This document shows positions 52,639 through 61,155 of a stretch of 64,000 nt of DNA, in pieces (the stretch's first letter is position 1; every line of letters begins with the position of its first letter). Under the pieces are notes generated by a model. The model did not search any database. It was not told the origin of the DNA and saw only the letters and a list, made by a program, of their open reading frames with translations. Source of the stretch: Acidimicrobiia bacterium (GTDB taxonomy: Bacteria; Actinomycetota; Acidimicrobiia; Spongiisociales; UBA5794); assembly GCA_041393965.1 (NCBI GenBank), contig JAWKJB010000001.1:372001-436000 (forward strand), written 5' to 3'. The position numbers were made by a program, and so were the translations under genes.

Positions 52639-53201
52639 GTGCGGAAGTCCTCGTGCATGTGCGACGGAGTCGGGCCCGACTGGCCTTGGTACTTGGAGCC
52701 GAGCTCGGGTGAACCGTAGGGGAGGTCGGCACTGGTCGTCATCTGGTAGAAGCTGATCTGCCCGATCTTCATCCGCGGATAGATCGCGATCGGGAGGTTG
52801 GCGACATTTGACAGCTCAAGCGTGACCTGACCCTTGAAGCCCGGATCGATGAATCCCGCCGTCGAATGGATGAGCAGTCCCAGCCGTCCGAGGCTCGACT
52901 TCCCTTCGAGACGGGCGACGATGTCGTCTGCGAGGCCAACGACTTCGAGGGTGGAGCCAAGCACGAACTCGCCGGGATGCAGGATGAACGGATCGGTGCC
53001 GGCCACCGTCACCTGTTTGGTGAGGGCTTCCTGTGGGGTCTTGGGATCAATCAGCGAGTAGCGATGATTCTCGAAGACTCGGAAGTTGGCGTCGCAGCGC
53101 ACATCGATGCTGGACGGCTGCACCATGGATTCGTCGTACGGATCGATCAGGATCCGACCCGACGCAACGCATTCCTTGATGCTGCGGTCCGAGAAGATCA
53201 C
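52629..53201 (-). CDS. dcd: dCTP deaminase, probably bifunctional dCTP deaminase/dUTPase
   Basis: 190 residues. It converts dCTP to dUTP, and in the bifunctional class found in mycobacteria and methanogens directly to dUMP. The motifs LEGKSSLGRLGL, HSTAGFIDPGF and GQVTLELSN with the catalytic glutamate are intact. FIDPGF (rather than the enterobacterial form) resembles the bifunctional group. The C-terminus (MHEDFRTSE) runs into a 14-nt repeat. Produces the precursor for dTMP synthesis. Confidence 0.92.
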   Translation of the reverse strand: MIFSDRSIKECVASGRILIDPYDESMVQPSSIDVRCDANFRVFENHRYSLIDPKTPQEALTKQVTVAGTDPFILHPGEFVLGSTLEVVGLADDIVARLEGKSSLGRLGLLIHSTAGFIDPGFKGQVTLELSNVANLPIAIYPRMKIGQISFYQMTTSADLPYGSPELGSKYQGQSGPTPSHMHEDFRTSE

Positions 53202-53359
53202 GGGTGTCGATGCTAGTGCCTGTCCGGTTTCGTTGGCGATGTTGACGACGAGCCGGGGGCGTGGCTGGCCAGGACGCAGGACGAAGGCGCATCAAAGGAG
53301 GCGTCGAGGACGAGGACGCCGCCATCGATGTCATCTGGCCGCCGCCAACGCGGCAAACA

Positions 53360-54397
53360 TTACCGGTCGGGGCACGAGCCAGAGCGGACGAGATCACGGA
53401 CCTCGGTTCCCAGTGCATGGATCGCCCGCATCACATGGTCGTGGTCCATCGTGCCGACACTGATGTGGAGCATGAACCGATTGATCTTGAGGATGTCCCG
53501 CCACCGGAGGATCTTGGCTGCGACATCGGAAGGCGTGCCGATGACGAGTGATCCTTCCGGGGTTGCCATCTGATCGAACTGGGCCTTTGTCATCGGGCCC
53601 CAGCCTCGTTCGCGCCCGATCTGGGTCATCGCGGCTGCATAGGATGGATAGAACTCCTCTACTGCCTGTTCCATGGTCGGTGCGATGTGACCGTGGGCGT
53701 GGACCGCAAGCGGCGCGTCCTCGGGCGCATATCCGGCGTCGTCGAGGATCTGGCGATGGAGCCTGCTCAGGACGGCGAACCGATCGGGTGAGCCCCCGAT
53801 GATGGCGAGGGCGACCGGAAGCCCCCGCTTGGCAGCGCGAGCGATCGACTCGGGTGTCCCACCGACACCGACCCAGATGGGCAGGATGCGGTCCGGTCGC
53901 GGGTAGATCCCCTGGTCGTCGAGTGCCGAACGGAATTGACCCGACCAAGTAACCCGTTCCTGGTCACGAATAGCCAGTAATAGGTCAAGTTTCTCGGCGA
54001 ACAGTTCCTCGTAGTCGGTGAGGGAGTAGCCGAAGAGGGGGAACGATTCGATGAAGGATCCGCGACCGACGAGCAGTTCGGCCCGGCCTGACGAGACGAT
54101 GTCGAGGGTGGCGAACTGCTGGAAGACGCGCACGGGATCGTCTGAGGACAACACGGTGACCGCGGGGCTGAGCTTGATCCGTTCGGTCCGTCCAGCGATA
54201 GCGGCGAGCACCACGGCGGGTGCCGATGCAGCGAAGTCCGGCCGGTGGTGCTCGCCAACGCCGTAGACATCGAGTCCGACCTCGTCGGCAAGGACCGCTT
54301 CTTCGACGACCTGCCTGAGCCGATCGCCATAGCTGATGACCGGCTTGCCGTCAGGTCCGATTGCGGTCTCTGCGAAGGTGGTGATCCCGAGATCCAT
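53360..54397 (-). CDS. LLM-class flavin-dependent oxidoreductase (luciferase-like)
   Basis: 345 residues with a bacterial-luciferase-type TIM barrel: MDLGITTFAET start, VGEHHRPDFAASAPAVVLAAIA, LSPAVTVLSSDDPVRVFQQFATLD and VGVGGTPESIARAAKRG. Such enzymes use FMN or F420 to oxidise diverse substrates. The EHH motif and PIWVGVGGTPES segment suit FMN-type members, but the cofactor is not settled. It is separated from dcd by 158 bp in which nothing but a GGCGTC/GACGCC hairpin (53300-53320) is seen. Confidence 0.87.
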   Translation of the reverse strand: MDLGITTFAETAIGPDGKPVISYGDRLRQVVEEAVLADEVGLDVYGVGEHHRPDFAASAPAVVLAAIAGRTERIKLSPAVTVLSSDDPVRVFQQFATLDIVSSGRAELLVGRGSFIESFPLFGYSLTDYEELFAEKLDLLLAIRDQERVTWSGQFRSALDDQGIYPRPDRILPIWVGVGGTPESIARAAKRGLPVALAIIGGSPDRFAVLSRLHRQILDDAGYAPEDAPLAVHAHGHIAPTMEQAVEEFYPSYAAAMTQIGRERGWGPMTKAQFDQMATPEGSLVIGTPSDVAAKILRWRDILKINRFMLHISVGTMDHDHVMRAIHALGTEVRDLVRSGSCPDR

Positions 54398-54446
54398 CGT
54401 CGTGAGCCTACGGCTGCCCGTGACCCCCGAAAGCGCCGCGGGACCG

Positions 54447-55034
54447 CTAGATGGTCAGACAGACCTCGTTGGAGCCGGGACCTGCGTGACCGCCGGTGTC
54501 GACTGCCGAGATCACATAGCAGTGGATTCCCGAGATGAGCTCCCGCGGGAAGTCGATGTACTCGGTTGTGCCTGCCGCCACATCCACAAGGTGGCTCTTC
54601 GAGCCGCCGGGGTTCTCCGAGTACGACAGTGAGTAGTGGTGGAGGTCTCCGGCACCGGACGCGTTCCACATGACATAGACCTCCCCGCTTCCTCCGCCGA
54701 TGCCCACGGTCACGCCGGTCACCTTGGCAGGTGGCGGATCGGAAGGGACGGTCGTGGTCGTCGATGTGGTGCTCGTGGTCGTCGTACTCGTGACCACGAG
54801 GGTGGTCGTCGTACTCGTGGTCGTGGTGGTCGGAGAAGCGATGGTCGTGCTGGTGGTTGGTGCATCTGTCGTCGATACGGCTGCCGATGTCGTCGTTGTG
54901 GAGTCACTCGACGATGTGTCGCATCCGACGACGATGAGGCCGACCACGAGGACGATTGCAGGCACAAGGAGTGACCGTCTCAGCCGGGATGAGCGTGCGC
55001 GTGTGAGATCGTCGTGAATGTGGAGATCCGACAT
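54447..55034 (-). CDS. secreted lipoprotein: Thr-rich tether plus fibronectin-like domain
   Basis: 195 residues. Lipobox VVGC lies near residue 38, after a short N-terminal basic segment and one hydrophobic helix. A tether of about 60 residues composed almost only of Thr and Ser follows. The C-terminal domain of about 95 residues (VTGVTVGIGGGSGEVYVMWNAS, then LHHYSLSYSENPGGS and HCYVISAVDTGGHAGPGSNEV) has the pattern of a fibronectin type III module. It likely sits on the outer face of the membrane. Function unknown. Confidence 0.75.
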   Translation of the reverse strand: MSDLHIHDDLTRARSSRLRRSLLVPAIVLVVGLIVVGCDTSSSDSTTTTSAAVSTTDAPTTSTTIASPTTTTTSTTTTLVVTSTTTTSTTSTTTTVPSDPPPAKVTGVTVGIGGGSGEVYVMWNASGAGDLHHYSLSYSENPGGSKSHLVDVAAGTTEYIDFPRELISGIHCYVISAVDTGGHAGPGSNEVCLTI

Positions 55035-55206
55035 GGTCACCTGTTCTCTCGGTTCGGTGGTCCTCCAATTGTCGCACAGGTCGAAGAGAGAGTCACCCGG
55101 ACGCATCCTCGTCCGCAGTCACCAGTGAGCGCGCCGTCTGGATCGACACATCGAGATGGGACTGGAGCCCCTCGGCGAGCAAACGGGACCCGTTGAACCG
55201 TTCATC

Positions 55207-55234
55207 GTCAACTGTGAACTGTCAACTGATGTCT
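55207..55234. repeat. short heptamer array behind ygfZ
   Basis: GTCAACT, GTGAACT, GTCAACT, GATGTCT in exact 7-nt phase, ending at the stop codon of the YgfZ gene (55233-55235). It is a small relative of the arrays at 60309 and 61008. Confidence 0.6.
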
Positions 55235-56051
55235 ACGATTCGATCGCTGTGATCTCGACGGTCGTGGCGCCACACATCGCTCGCGTCGGCACCTCGAACC
55301 TCCGAGCGAGGTAACCGAGGCCCTTCCCGCTGGGAAGCATCGATGTGACCGACCCGGCGGGGTCGCCATCGACCGTCAATTCGGAGCCAGCAGTGACGGT
55401 TCCGGGTTCTGCCGTGATGTGGACGAGACGCCTCGTCGGTGCCGCGCCGTGACGGTGCGCTCTTGCCACGAGTTCCTGGCCCGTGTAGCACCCCTTGTCG
55501 AACGACACCGTCGCAGCGACCAGCCCCGTCATCGCCGGAGTGATCCCCTCAACCAGCTCGGCGCCCATCGCCGGCCACCCGGTCTCGATGCGGAGCTCCT
55601 CGAGATCGACCGCAGGGACCCCCACGGGGGCTTCGACATCGGGCCCGACGATGTCGACCCCTTCGATGCCTCCGATCGTACAGCGCGACACGATCGGAGC
55701 GCGAGCGGAGTAGTCCCCGACACGGTGCCCGCGCCACGCCACCCCAGGCCATCGCGTCTGGGAGAACCGCACATCGGTGCGAAACAACATGCCATCGAGC
55801 CGCTTGCGGACGGCATCGCCGTGGCCTGGCTCGATGTCGAGCGTGAGCCGATCATGCCCGATCCTCGTGACCCGCACCAGCGCCTCGATGGAGCTCTTCG
55901 GGTCGAGGATGAACGACCACGCCGACTGGCCGAGGTCGAGCGCTTCGACATCTTGGGTCAGCTGCGTTTGCAGGTACGACCGTGCGTCCGATCCTTCGAC
56001 AACGACGATGTCGCGCTCGATCGGGGTTGCGGTTCGCTCCATCGTCTCCAT
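55233..56051 (-). CDS. ygfZ: folate-binding protein YgfZ/GcvT-like
   Basis: 272 residues. The hallmark KGCYTGQE motif (FDKGCYTGQELVARAHRHG) carries the conserved Cys that bridges folate use and Fe-S cluster repair. An aminomethyltransferase-like fold surrounds it (YLQTQLTQDV near the N-terminus). It supports assembly or repair of Fe-S enzymes, which may include the radical-SAM aminomutase of this window. It lies 42 bp behind a DMT transporter gene end on the same strand. Confidence 0.9.
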   Translation of the reverse strand: METMERTATPIERDIVVVEGSDARSYLQTQLTQDVEALDLGQSAWSFILDPKSSIEALVRVTRIGHDRLTLDIEPGHGDAVRKRLDGMLFRTDVRFSQTRWPGVAWRGHRVGDYSARAPIVSRCTIGGIEGVDIVGPDVEAPVGVPAVDLEELRIETGWPAMGAELVEGITPAMTGLVAATVSFDKGCYTGQELVARAHRHGAAPTRRLVHITAEPGTVTAGSELTVDGDPAGSVTSMLPSGKGLGYLARRFEVPTRAMCGATTVEITAIES

Positions 56052-56093
56052 ACCCCGATGGTACCGACCGTCCCCGACGCCATCAGCGTTGCA

Positions 56094-56987
56094 TCACAGC
56101 GTCGATGGCGCCTTCTTGGCGTCCTCGACCGTTGCCATGGTTGCGGCGATTGCACCTCCGGCGATCACGAGGACGATCCCGACCCAAGTCAGTGTGGTCG
56201 GGGATTCGCCGAGGAACAGCATCGCCCAGATGACCGCCGATGCCGGTTCGAGATACATGATGGTACTCACCGAAGCCACGGGAATGAGCCGGTACACCTC
56301 CCAGTACAGGTACCCGGTGAGCCCGGTGAAGACCGCTCCGAGCACCACGAAATTCACCAGTTCGTCGGGATGGTTGGCGATGGCGCTCACCGTGGCAGGG
56401 GCGAGCACAACCGACCCGACGACAAGTTCGCCCATCGACATCGTCAGACCGCGCAGGTCGCGTGCAGCCGGGTACCCCACGAGCATCAGGGCGGCAAACA
56501 GGGCCGCTGCCAACGCGGCGACGGCGAGCCCCTCGATCGAAGCCTTTCCCGTGTCGCCCATGTCCCACGGCTGGACGACAATCAGTGTTCCGGTCGCCGC
56601 GATCCCGAGGGCGTACCACAAGCGTCGCGGCACGACCTGGCCGAGGACCGGGCCCGCGAGGGTGGACGCGGCGATCGGGCCGAGATACAGGACGGACAGG
56701 GCGATCGCGACCGTCGTCAGCTTGATCGACGCGAAGAACGCGATCCAATGCGACGCGAGCAGGAGCCCCGACGCGACGACGCGCCCTCGGTGCATCGGAG
56801 GAAGCCGAAGGTTGCCGAGCGATGCAGCAACGATGATCAGGACACTCGCACCGAGGGTCATCCTGACCCCGACGAGGCCGACGGAAGGGACATCGTTGCG
56901 CACGAATAGCGGGATCGCCCCCCACGCCACAGCAACGCCCGCAAGGAGCAGGCTTGCCATCAGCGGGGACAGGCGCGAGTCGGACAT
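56094..56987 (-). CDS. EamA-family DMT transporter
   Basis: 297 residues with ten predicted helices in two five-helix EamA halves. Landmarks are VAWGAIPLFVRNDVPSVGLVGVRM in the first half and SVSTIMYLEPASAVIWAMLFLGESPT in the second, the latter the EamA C-terminal signature. Likely exports small amino acids or related metabolites. Confidence 0.9.
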   Translation of the reverse strand: MSDSRLSPLMASLLLAGVAVAWGAIPLFVRNDVPSVGLVGVRMTLGASVLIIVAASLGNLRLPPMHRGRVVASGLLLASHWIAFFASIKLTTVAIALSVLYLGPIAASTLAGPVLGQVVPRRLWYALGIAATGTLIVVQPWDMGDTGKASIEGLAVAALAAALFAALMLVGYPAARDLRGLTMSMGELVVGSVVLAPATVSAIANHPDELVNFVVLGAVFTGLTGYLYWEVYRLIPVASVSTIMYLEPASAVIWAMLFLGESPTTLTWVGIVLVIAGGAIAATMATVEDAKKAPSTL

Positions 56988-57014
56988 CACGAAACGGTAC
57001 AGCTCGCCGGAATC

Positions 57015-57044
57015 GACCAAGATCGACCGGACCAAGATCGACCG
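57015..57044. repeat. tandem 15-bp repeat
   Basis: GACCAAGATCGACCG occurs twice back-to-back (57015-57029 and 57030-57044) in the gap between the dnaB stop and the transporter start. No function known. Confidence 0.7.
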
Positions 57045-57056
57045 TGCGAGTGGCCG

Positions 57057-58418
57057 CTACATCGGCGACTCGGAGCGCCCCATGTCGGCAAAGAGCGTGA
57101 ACTCGGGGAGGAAGGTCATGTCCACCCTGCCGACCCCACCCTGCCGGTGCTTCGCGATGACCACCTCTGCGACACCCTTCGACTCGATCCGGTCGGGGTT
57201 GTAGTACTCGTCCCGGTAGATGAACATCACCACATCGGCGTCCTGTTCGACGGCACCCGATTCGCGGAGGTCCCCGAGCCTTGGTCGTTTATCCTCGCGG
57301 CTCTCGACTTGCCGGTTGAGCTGGGACAGCGCAATGATCGGGACACCGAGTTCGCGGGCGAGACTCTTGAGCGATCGCGAGATCATCGCGATCTCCTGCT
57401 GACGGTTCTCCTGTCCGGACCCGTTCATGAGTTGGAGATAGTCCACAACCACGAGGTCGAGTCCGGGCTTGCGCCTGAGGCGCCGACATTTTGCTCTGAT
57501 CTCGGTGACCGTCAGGCCGGGCGAGTCGTCGACGAAGATGTTCTGCTTGTACAACGCGCCCGCGGCATTCGACAGCTTCGTGAAGTCAGCCTCGTTGAGC
57601 TTGCCGGTCCGGAGCCGCTGCGAGTCGATCCGTCCCTTCGAGCACAGCATCCTCGTCACGACCTCTTCCCTGCTCATCTCGAGGGAGAAGATCGCGACCA
57701 CCCTGCCACCGAGCGCGATGTTCTGAGCCATGTTCAGGGCAAGGGAGGTCTTACCCATGCCGGGTCTCGCAGCCACGACCACGAGGTTCGTCGGGTGAAG
57801 TCCGGCTAGTTTCCGGTCAAGGTCGCGGAACCCGGTTGAGATGCCGGTGACCTCGGCACCGCTGCGCTGCAGCTCCTCCGCTTTTTCGATCGCGGGCCCG
57901 AGCAGTTCGTCGATGGACTGGAGCCCGTCGCCGACCCGCCTCTCGGCCACCGCGAAGACCGCCTGCTCAGCACGATCGACCACCTCTTCGATCGGTTCAG
58001 CCATCCGGGCGGCGATCACCCCGATATCGCCCCCGACCCGCATGAGGCGTCGACGAAGCGCGTGCTCCTCGACAATGGCGGCGTAGTAGTCGACATTCGA
58101 GGTTGCAGGCACCGCATCGATGACATCGGTGAGGAAGGCGATCCCTCCGATCCGATCAAGTGTCCCGTCCCTACGCAGACCCTCAGAGACCGTCACGGCA
58201 TCGATGGGCTGATTGGCGTCGAAGAGCCCCCGTACCACCTCGAACACCTGCTGGTGCGCGGGCTTGTAGAAGTCCTCAGGGTGGAGCTTCTCGAGAGCGA
58301 TGTTTGCGGCTTCCGACGACAACAGGACCGCTCCGAGCACCGACACCTCGGCGTCGATCGAGTGGGGCGGAACGCGCGGTCCCGATGTGGCGGTTGGTGC
58401 GTCCAAGACCGATGTCAC
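57057..58418 (-). CDS. dnaB: replicative DNA helicase DnaB
   Basis: 453 residues. An N-terminal DnaG-binding helical domain (SIDAEVSVLGAVLL) and a RecA-type C-terminal motor with Walker A ARPGMGKTSLALN are followed by IFSLEMSREEVVTRML and VVDYLQLMNGSG. It is a hexameric helicase that unwinds the fork and loads primase. It follows rplI on the same strand (224-bp gap), an order common in actinobacteria. No intein is present. Confidence 0.96.
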   Translation of the reverse strand: MTSVLDAPTATSGPRVPPHSIDAEVSVLGAVLLSSEAANIALEKLHPEDFYKPAHQQVFEVVRGLFDANQPIDAVTVSEGLRRDGTLDRIGGIAFLTDVIDAVPATSNVDYYAAIVEEHALRRRLMRVGGDIGVIAARMAEPIEEVVDRAEQAVFAVAERRVGDGLQSIDELLGPAIEKAEELQRSGAEVTGISTGFRDLDRKLAGLHPTNLVVVAARPGMGKTSLALNMAQNIALGGRVVAIFSLEMSREEVVTRMLCSKGRIDSQRLRTGKLNEADFTKLSNAAGALYKQNIFVDDSPGLTVTEIRAKCRRLRRKPGLDLVVVDYLQLMNGSGQENRQQEIAMISRSLKSLARELGVPIIALSQLNRQVESREDKRPRLGDLRESGAVEQDADVVMFIYRDEYYNPDRIESKGVAEVVIAKHRQGGVGRVDMTFLPEFTLFADMGRSESPM

Positions 58419-58642
58419 CGGTCCTCCTCGGTGGCTCGTCGTACCGTCACATCATCCCGTCGTTGTGTGACAGATTTCACACATCGAGCCCTGGACATCG
58501 GATGCCCGCGGTATCAGGGCTCTGGCGCTTCCGGGAGCGAGTGTATGCAGACCTGCCGACCACCAAGGATGGATCCAACGGCATAGTTTTCCCGTTCACG
58601 CTTCTTCTTCGCGCCTTGGTGCCGGAGGCAGCGGCGCACGAC

Positions 58643-59089
58643 CTACGCCGGGATCACATCAAGGGTGACCGAGACCTCCACCTCGGCGTGCGGGCGCAAG
58701 ATGATCTCGTGGAGACCGATCTCCTTGATCGGCCGGTCGATCACCACGATGCCCTTGTCGATGTCGATCCCGGTGAACTTGACGATTGCCTCGCGGACAT
58801 CGGCCGCGCCGATCGAACCGAACAGGTTGCCGGAATCCCCCGCTCGGGCCGCGACGACGACCCTCGTGCCAGCGAGGCTCTCCCCGAGTTCCTCCGCGGC
58901 CGCGAGTGCCTTTTCTTGCGCCTCGATCCTCGCGAGCCGCATCTCTTCCGCTTGGCGGAGTGCGCCTTCCGACGCCTTGACGGCGAGGTTCTTCGGAACG
59001 AGGTAGTTGCGGGCGTAGCCGTCGGCAACATCGACGACATCACCCTTGTCGCCGAGTGTCTCGACCGCCTTGGTGAGAATGACCTTCAT
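58643..59089 (-). CDS. rplI: 50S ribosomal protein L9
   Basis: 148 residues, full length. MKVILTKAVETLGDKGDVVDVADGYARNYLVPK is the L9 N-terminal domain (read in pieces), followed by the long connecting helix (LARIEAQEKALAAAEELG) and C-terminal domain. It is 2 nt behind rpsR. The 224 bp between this gene and dnaB (58419-58642) contain no feature I can support. Confidence 0.97.
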   Translation of the reverse strand: MKVILTKAVETLGDKGDVVDVADGYARNYLVPKNLAVKASEGALRQAEEMRLARIEAQEKALAAAEELGESLAGTRVVVAARAGDSGNLFGSIGAADVREAIVKFTGIDIDKGIVVIDRPIKEIGLHEIILRPHAEVEVSVTLDVIPA

Positions 59090-59091
59090 CG

Positions 59092-59355
59092 CTACTGCCT
59101 CGTCTGCGTGTAGGGCAGCAGGGCCATCTCCCGTGCGTTCTTTATCGCCTGGGCAACCTCCCGTTGCCGCCTCGGACTCAACCCGGTGACACGACGCGGG
59201 CGGATCTTGCCCCGATCCGACATGAACTTGCGCAGCAGCACGACATCCTTGTAGTCAACGACCTCACCATCGGCGAACTTGTGAACGATCCGCTTCCGCT
59301 TCGGACTCAACTCGGGGCGTCTGCGCCGTCGCTTCTGGCTCTTTGGACTTGCCAT
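59092..59355 (-). CDS. rpsR: 30S ribosomal protein S18
   Basis: 87 residues. A basic N-terminus (SPKSQKRRRRRPELSP) precedes the S18 core VDYKDVVLLRKFMSDRGKIRPRRVTGLSPRRQR and AIKNAREMALLPYT (cited in parts). The N-terminus is longer than in many bacteria and has no zinc-binding Cys. Part of the rpsF-ssb-rpsR-rplI operon. Confidence 0.96.
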   Translation of the reverse strand: MASPKSQKRRRRRPELSPKRKRIVHKFADGEVVDYKDVVLLRKFMSDRGKIRPRRVTGLSPRRQREVAQAIKNAREMALLPYTQTRQ

Positions 59356-59382
59356 GATTGCTCCTTGATCTGGTGGTTACCG

Positions 59383-59829
59383 CTAGAACGGCGCCTCGTC
59401 AGGGCCGTAGTCGTCCCTTGCGGTCGGTGCAGGCGGCGTGGTGTTCCCACCGCCGTAACTGCCGCCCCCGTCGTTCCTCGGTGTCTTGGTCACCTGAGCG
59501 GTGGCCCAGCGCAACGACGGTCCGATCTCCTCGATCCTGACCTCGACGACCGAGCGCTTCTCCCCATCGTTCGTTTCCCACGATCGCTGCTCGAGTCGGC
59601 CGGTCACGAACACTCGGTCACCCTTCGAAAGTGACTCTGAGATGTTCTCTGCGACTTCACGCCAGCATGTGCCGCCGAAGAAGCTCGTCTCTTCCTGCCA
59701 ATCCTGGTTGCGGTCGCGGTATCGCCGATTGACCGCGAGTCGAACCTTGGCCATTGCGACGCCGCTCGCCGTGAAACGGAGTTCGGGGTCTTCGACGAGG
59801 TTGCCAACCAGGGTCACACTGTTGCTCAT
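59383..59829 (-). CDS. ssb: single-stranded DNA-binding protein
   Basis: 148 residues with an OB fold: SVTLVGNLVEDPELRFTASG, FFGGTCWREVAENISESLSKG and RVFVTGRLEQRSW. The Gly/Pro-rich tail ends in the acidic DEAPF tip that docks partner proteins. It begins at the ATG at 59829 after a start-proximal region unlike SSB. It binds ssDNA during replication, as part of the ribosomal operon. Confidence 0.95.
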   Translation of the reverse strand: MSNSVTLVGNLVEDPELRFTASGVAMAKVRLAVNRRYRDRNQDWQEETSFFGGTCWREVAENISESLSKGDRVFVTGRLEQRSWETNDGEKRSVVEVRIEEIGPSLRWATAQVTKTPRNDGGGSYGGGNTTPPAPTARDDYGPDEAPF

Positions 59830-59891
59830 TCCATCTCTCTTCTCTCTGGCCCCTGCTGGTGACAGCATGGCGGGGCCCTGTGACACTTTCG

Positions 59892-60179
59892 CTACTTGAC
59901 CAGTCGGATCATCTTGTGACGGACCACGCTGTCGAGGAGACCGAGCGATCGTTCGAGGGTGGTCTGGAGATCCACATCGCAGTCGAAGGTCACGACGGCG
60001 TAGTAGCCCTCGGTCATGTGGTCGATCTCGTAGGCGAATCGTCGCTTGCCCCAGAAGTCGGTTTCGCTGACAACGCCTCCACGGTCGGAGATCGCTGTTT
60101 CCAGTTCCTCGATCGCAGCCCTGACATCGGGCTCCGCCATGTCGTAGCGGTAGATCACCATCAGCTCGTAGGAGCGCAT
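59892..60179 (-). CDS. rpsF: 30S ribosomal protein S6
   Basis: 95 residues from ATG at 60179, which is preceded by AGGAGG about ten bases away. MRSYELMVIYRYDM, GGVVSETDFWGKRRFAYEIDHMTEGYYAVVTF and the short VRHKMIRLVK tail are all S6 features. It is the first gene of the rpsF-ssb-rpsR-rplI-dnaB group. Confidence 0.96.
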   Translation of the reverse strand: MRSYELMVIYRYDMAEPDVRAAIEELETAISDRGGVVSETDFWGKRRFAYEIDHMTEGYYAVVTFDCDVDLQTTLERSLGLLDSVVRHKMIRLVK

Positions 60180-60308
60180 GTTCGATATTCCTCCTGTGGA
60201 CATCCGGCGGTGCGGAAGGCCCCGGCAGGTGGCCGGAGCAGGATCGTGACGCCGCGGCGTCGCGGCACGGGCTTGGTGCCGACTGTGTGGTGGGAGTGTA
60301 CCGGGAAT

Positions 60309-60434
60309 CAGATTTCAGATGACAGAAGCCAGAACCCAGAAGCCAGAAGCCAGAAGCCAGAAGCCAGAACCCAGAACTCTGATATCTGGTATCTGGTACC
60401 TGTTGTCTGATATCTGATATCTGATAACTGATCT
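60309..60434. repeat. 18-unit heptamer array, CAG-type then CTG-type
   Basis: Ten heptamers beginning CAGA (CAGATTT, CAGATGA, CAGAAGC and others) run in exact phase, followed without a break by eight heptamers beginning CTG (CTGATAT, CTGGTAT, CTGGTAC and others). The halves are partly complementary, so the array can fold into a long imperfect hairpin. It occupies the gap between rpsF and the DUF192 gene and its last base is the first base of the latter's stop codon. Confidence 0.9.
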
Positions 60435-60976
60435 CAGTCGGTGTAGAGGATCATCGTGTCCTCGTCGATCCAGTCGAGGTCTCCTGGATCGGCTTCGATC
60501 GCGTATCGGTAGTCGATGCCGTCACCAGGCGAATACGAGATGCACGGGTCCTTGTCGCACGGAACCATCGAGGCGAGGCCGATGAATGACCCGTCCATGT
60601 CGAACCAGGCGATATCGAGGGGGATCACCGTGTCCTTCATCCAGAAGCCGTCGTCGGGAGTATGACGCCAATAGAAGAGCATGCCGTCAAGGTTCCCGAG
60701 GTCGGTGACACCCATCAACCCGGTCGCCCGCAGTCCCGGCGTATCAGCAATCGCGAGGCGAAGAACCCGGTCGCCAACTCGGACATCTCGTATCTCGTGC
60801 CCCGCAAGCAGTGGTGGTGTCGCATCCGGTTTGGTGGTTGTGACGGGCGGCGTGGTGGTTGTGGCTGCGGGCACCGTCGTCGAAGTGGTCGGCGTGGTGC
60901 TCGTCGGGATGACCGGTGTCGACGAGGAGCACGCGACGAGGACGAAACACAGTGTCGACCGTGTGAGGATCCTCAT
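60434..60976 (-). CDS. DUF192-domain secreted lipoprotein
   Basis: 180 residues. A short signal peptide ends in lipobox VLVAC (about residue 16), then a Thr-rich tether. The DUF192 domain (LAIADTPGLRATGLMGVTDL, MLFYWRHTPDDGFWMKDTVIPLDIAWFDMDG in pieces) fills residues about 60-175. The family is small, secreted and of unknown function. The gene lies between two heptamer arrays. Confidence 0.88.
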   Translation of the reverse strand: MRILTRSTLCFVLVACSSSTPVIPTSTTPTTSTTVPAATTTTPPVTTTKPDATPPLLAGHEIRDVRVGDRVLRLAIADTPGLRATGLMGVTDLGNLDGMLFYWRHTPDDGFWMKDTVIPLDIAWFDMDGSFIGLASMVPCDKDPCISYSPGDGIDYRYAIEADPGDLDWIDEDTMILYTD

Positions 60977-61007
60977 CCCCGAGACGCTACCGCCACACCT
61001 CCGATAT

Positions 61008-61154
61008 CAGATACCAGAACCCAGACAACAGATACCAGATACCAGAACCCAGACAACAGATACCAGATACCAGAACCCAGACAACCGACATCTGTTATCT
61101 GTTATCTGTTATCTGTTATCTGTTATCTGTCATCTGTTATCTGTCATCTGTTAT
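61008..61154. repeat. 21-unit heptamer array, CAG-type then CTG-type
   Basis: Twelve heptamers of the CAG class (CAGATAC, CAGAACC, CAGACAA and one CCGACAT) are followed by nine of the CTG class (CTGTTAT or CTGTCAT), in exact 7-nt phase over 147 nt. The first part is built of a 28-nt higher-order unit. The array ends one base before the panB stop (61156), so it forms the 3' UTR of panB. Its opposite flank is the start of the DUF192 gene (60976), 31 nt away. Confidence 0.92.
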
Positions 61155-61155
61155 C

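Noticed and set aside
53300..53320. GGCGTC/GACGCC hairpin as a terminator behind the LLM-class gene
   Set aside because: No T-tract follows and similar short hairpins occur by chance in GC-rich DNA.
60309..61154. Repeat arrays resemble a CRISPR locus
   Set aside because: Units are 7 nt, contiguous and near-identical with no unique spacers, and no cas genes are in the window.
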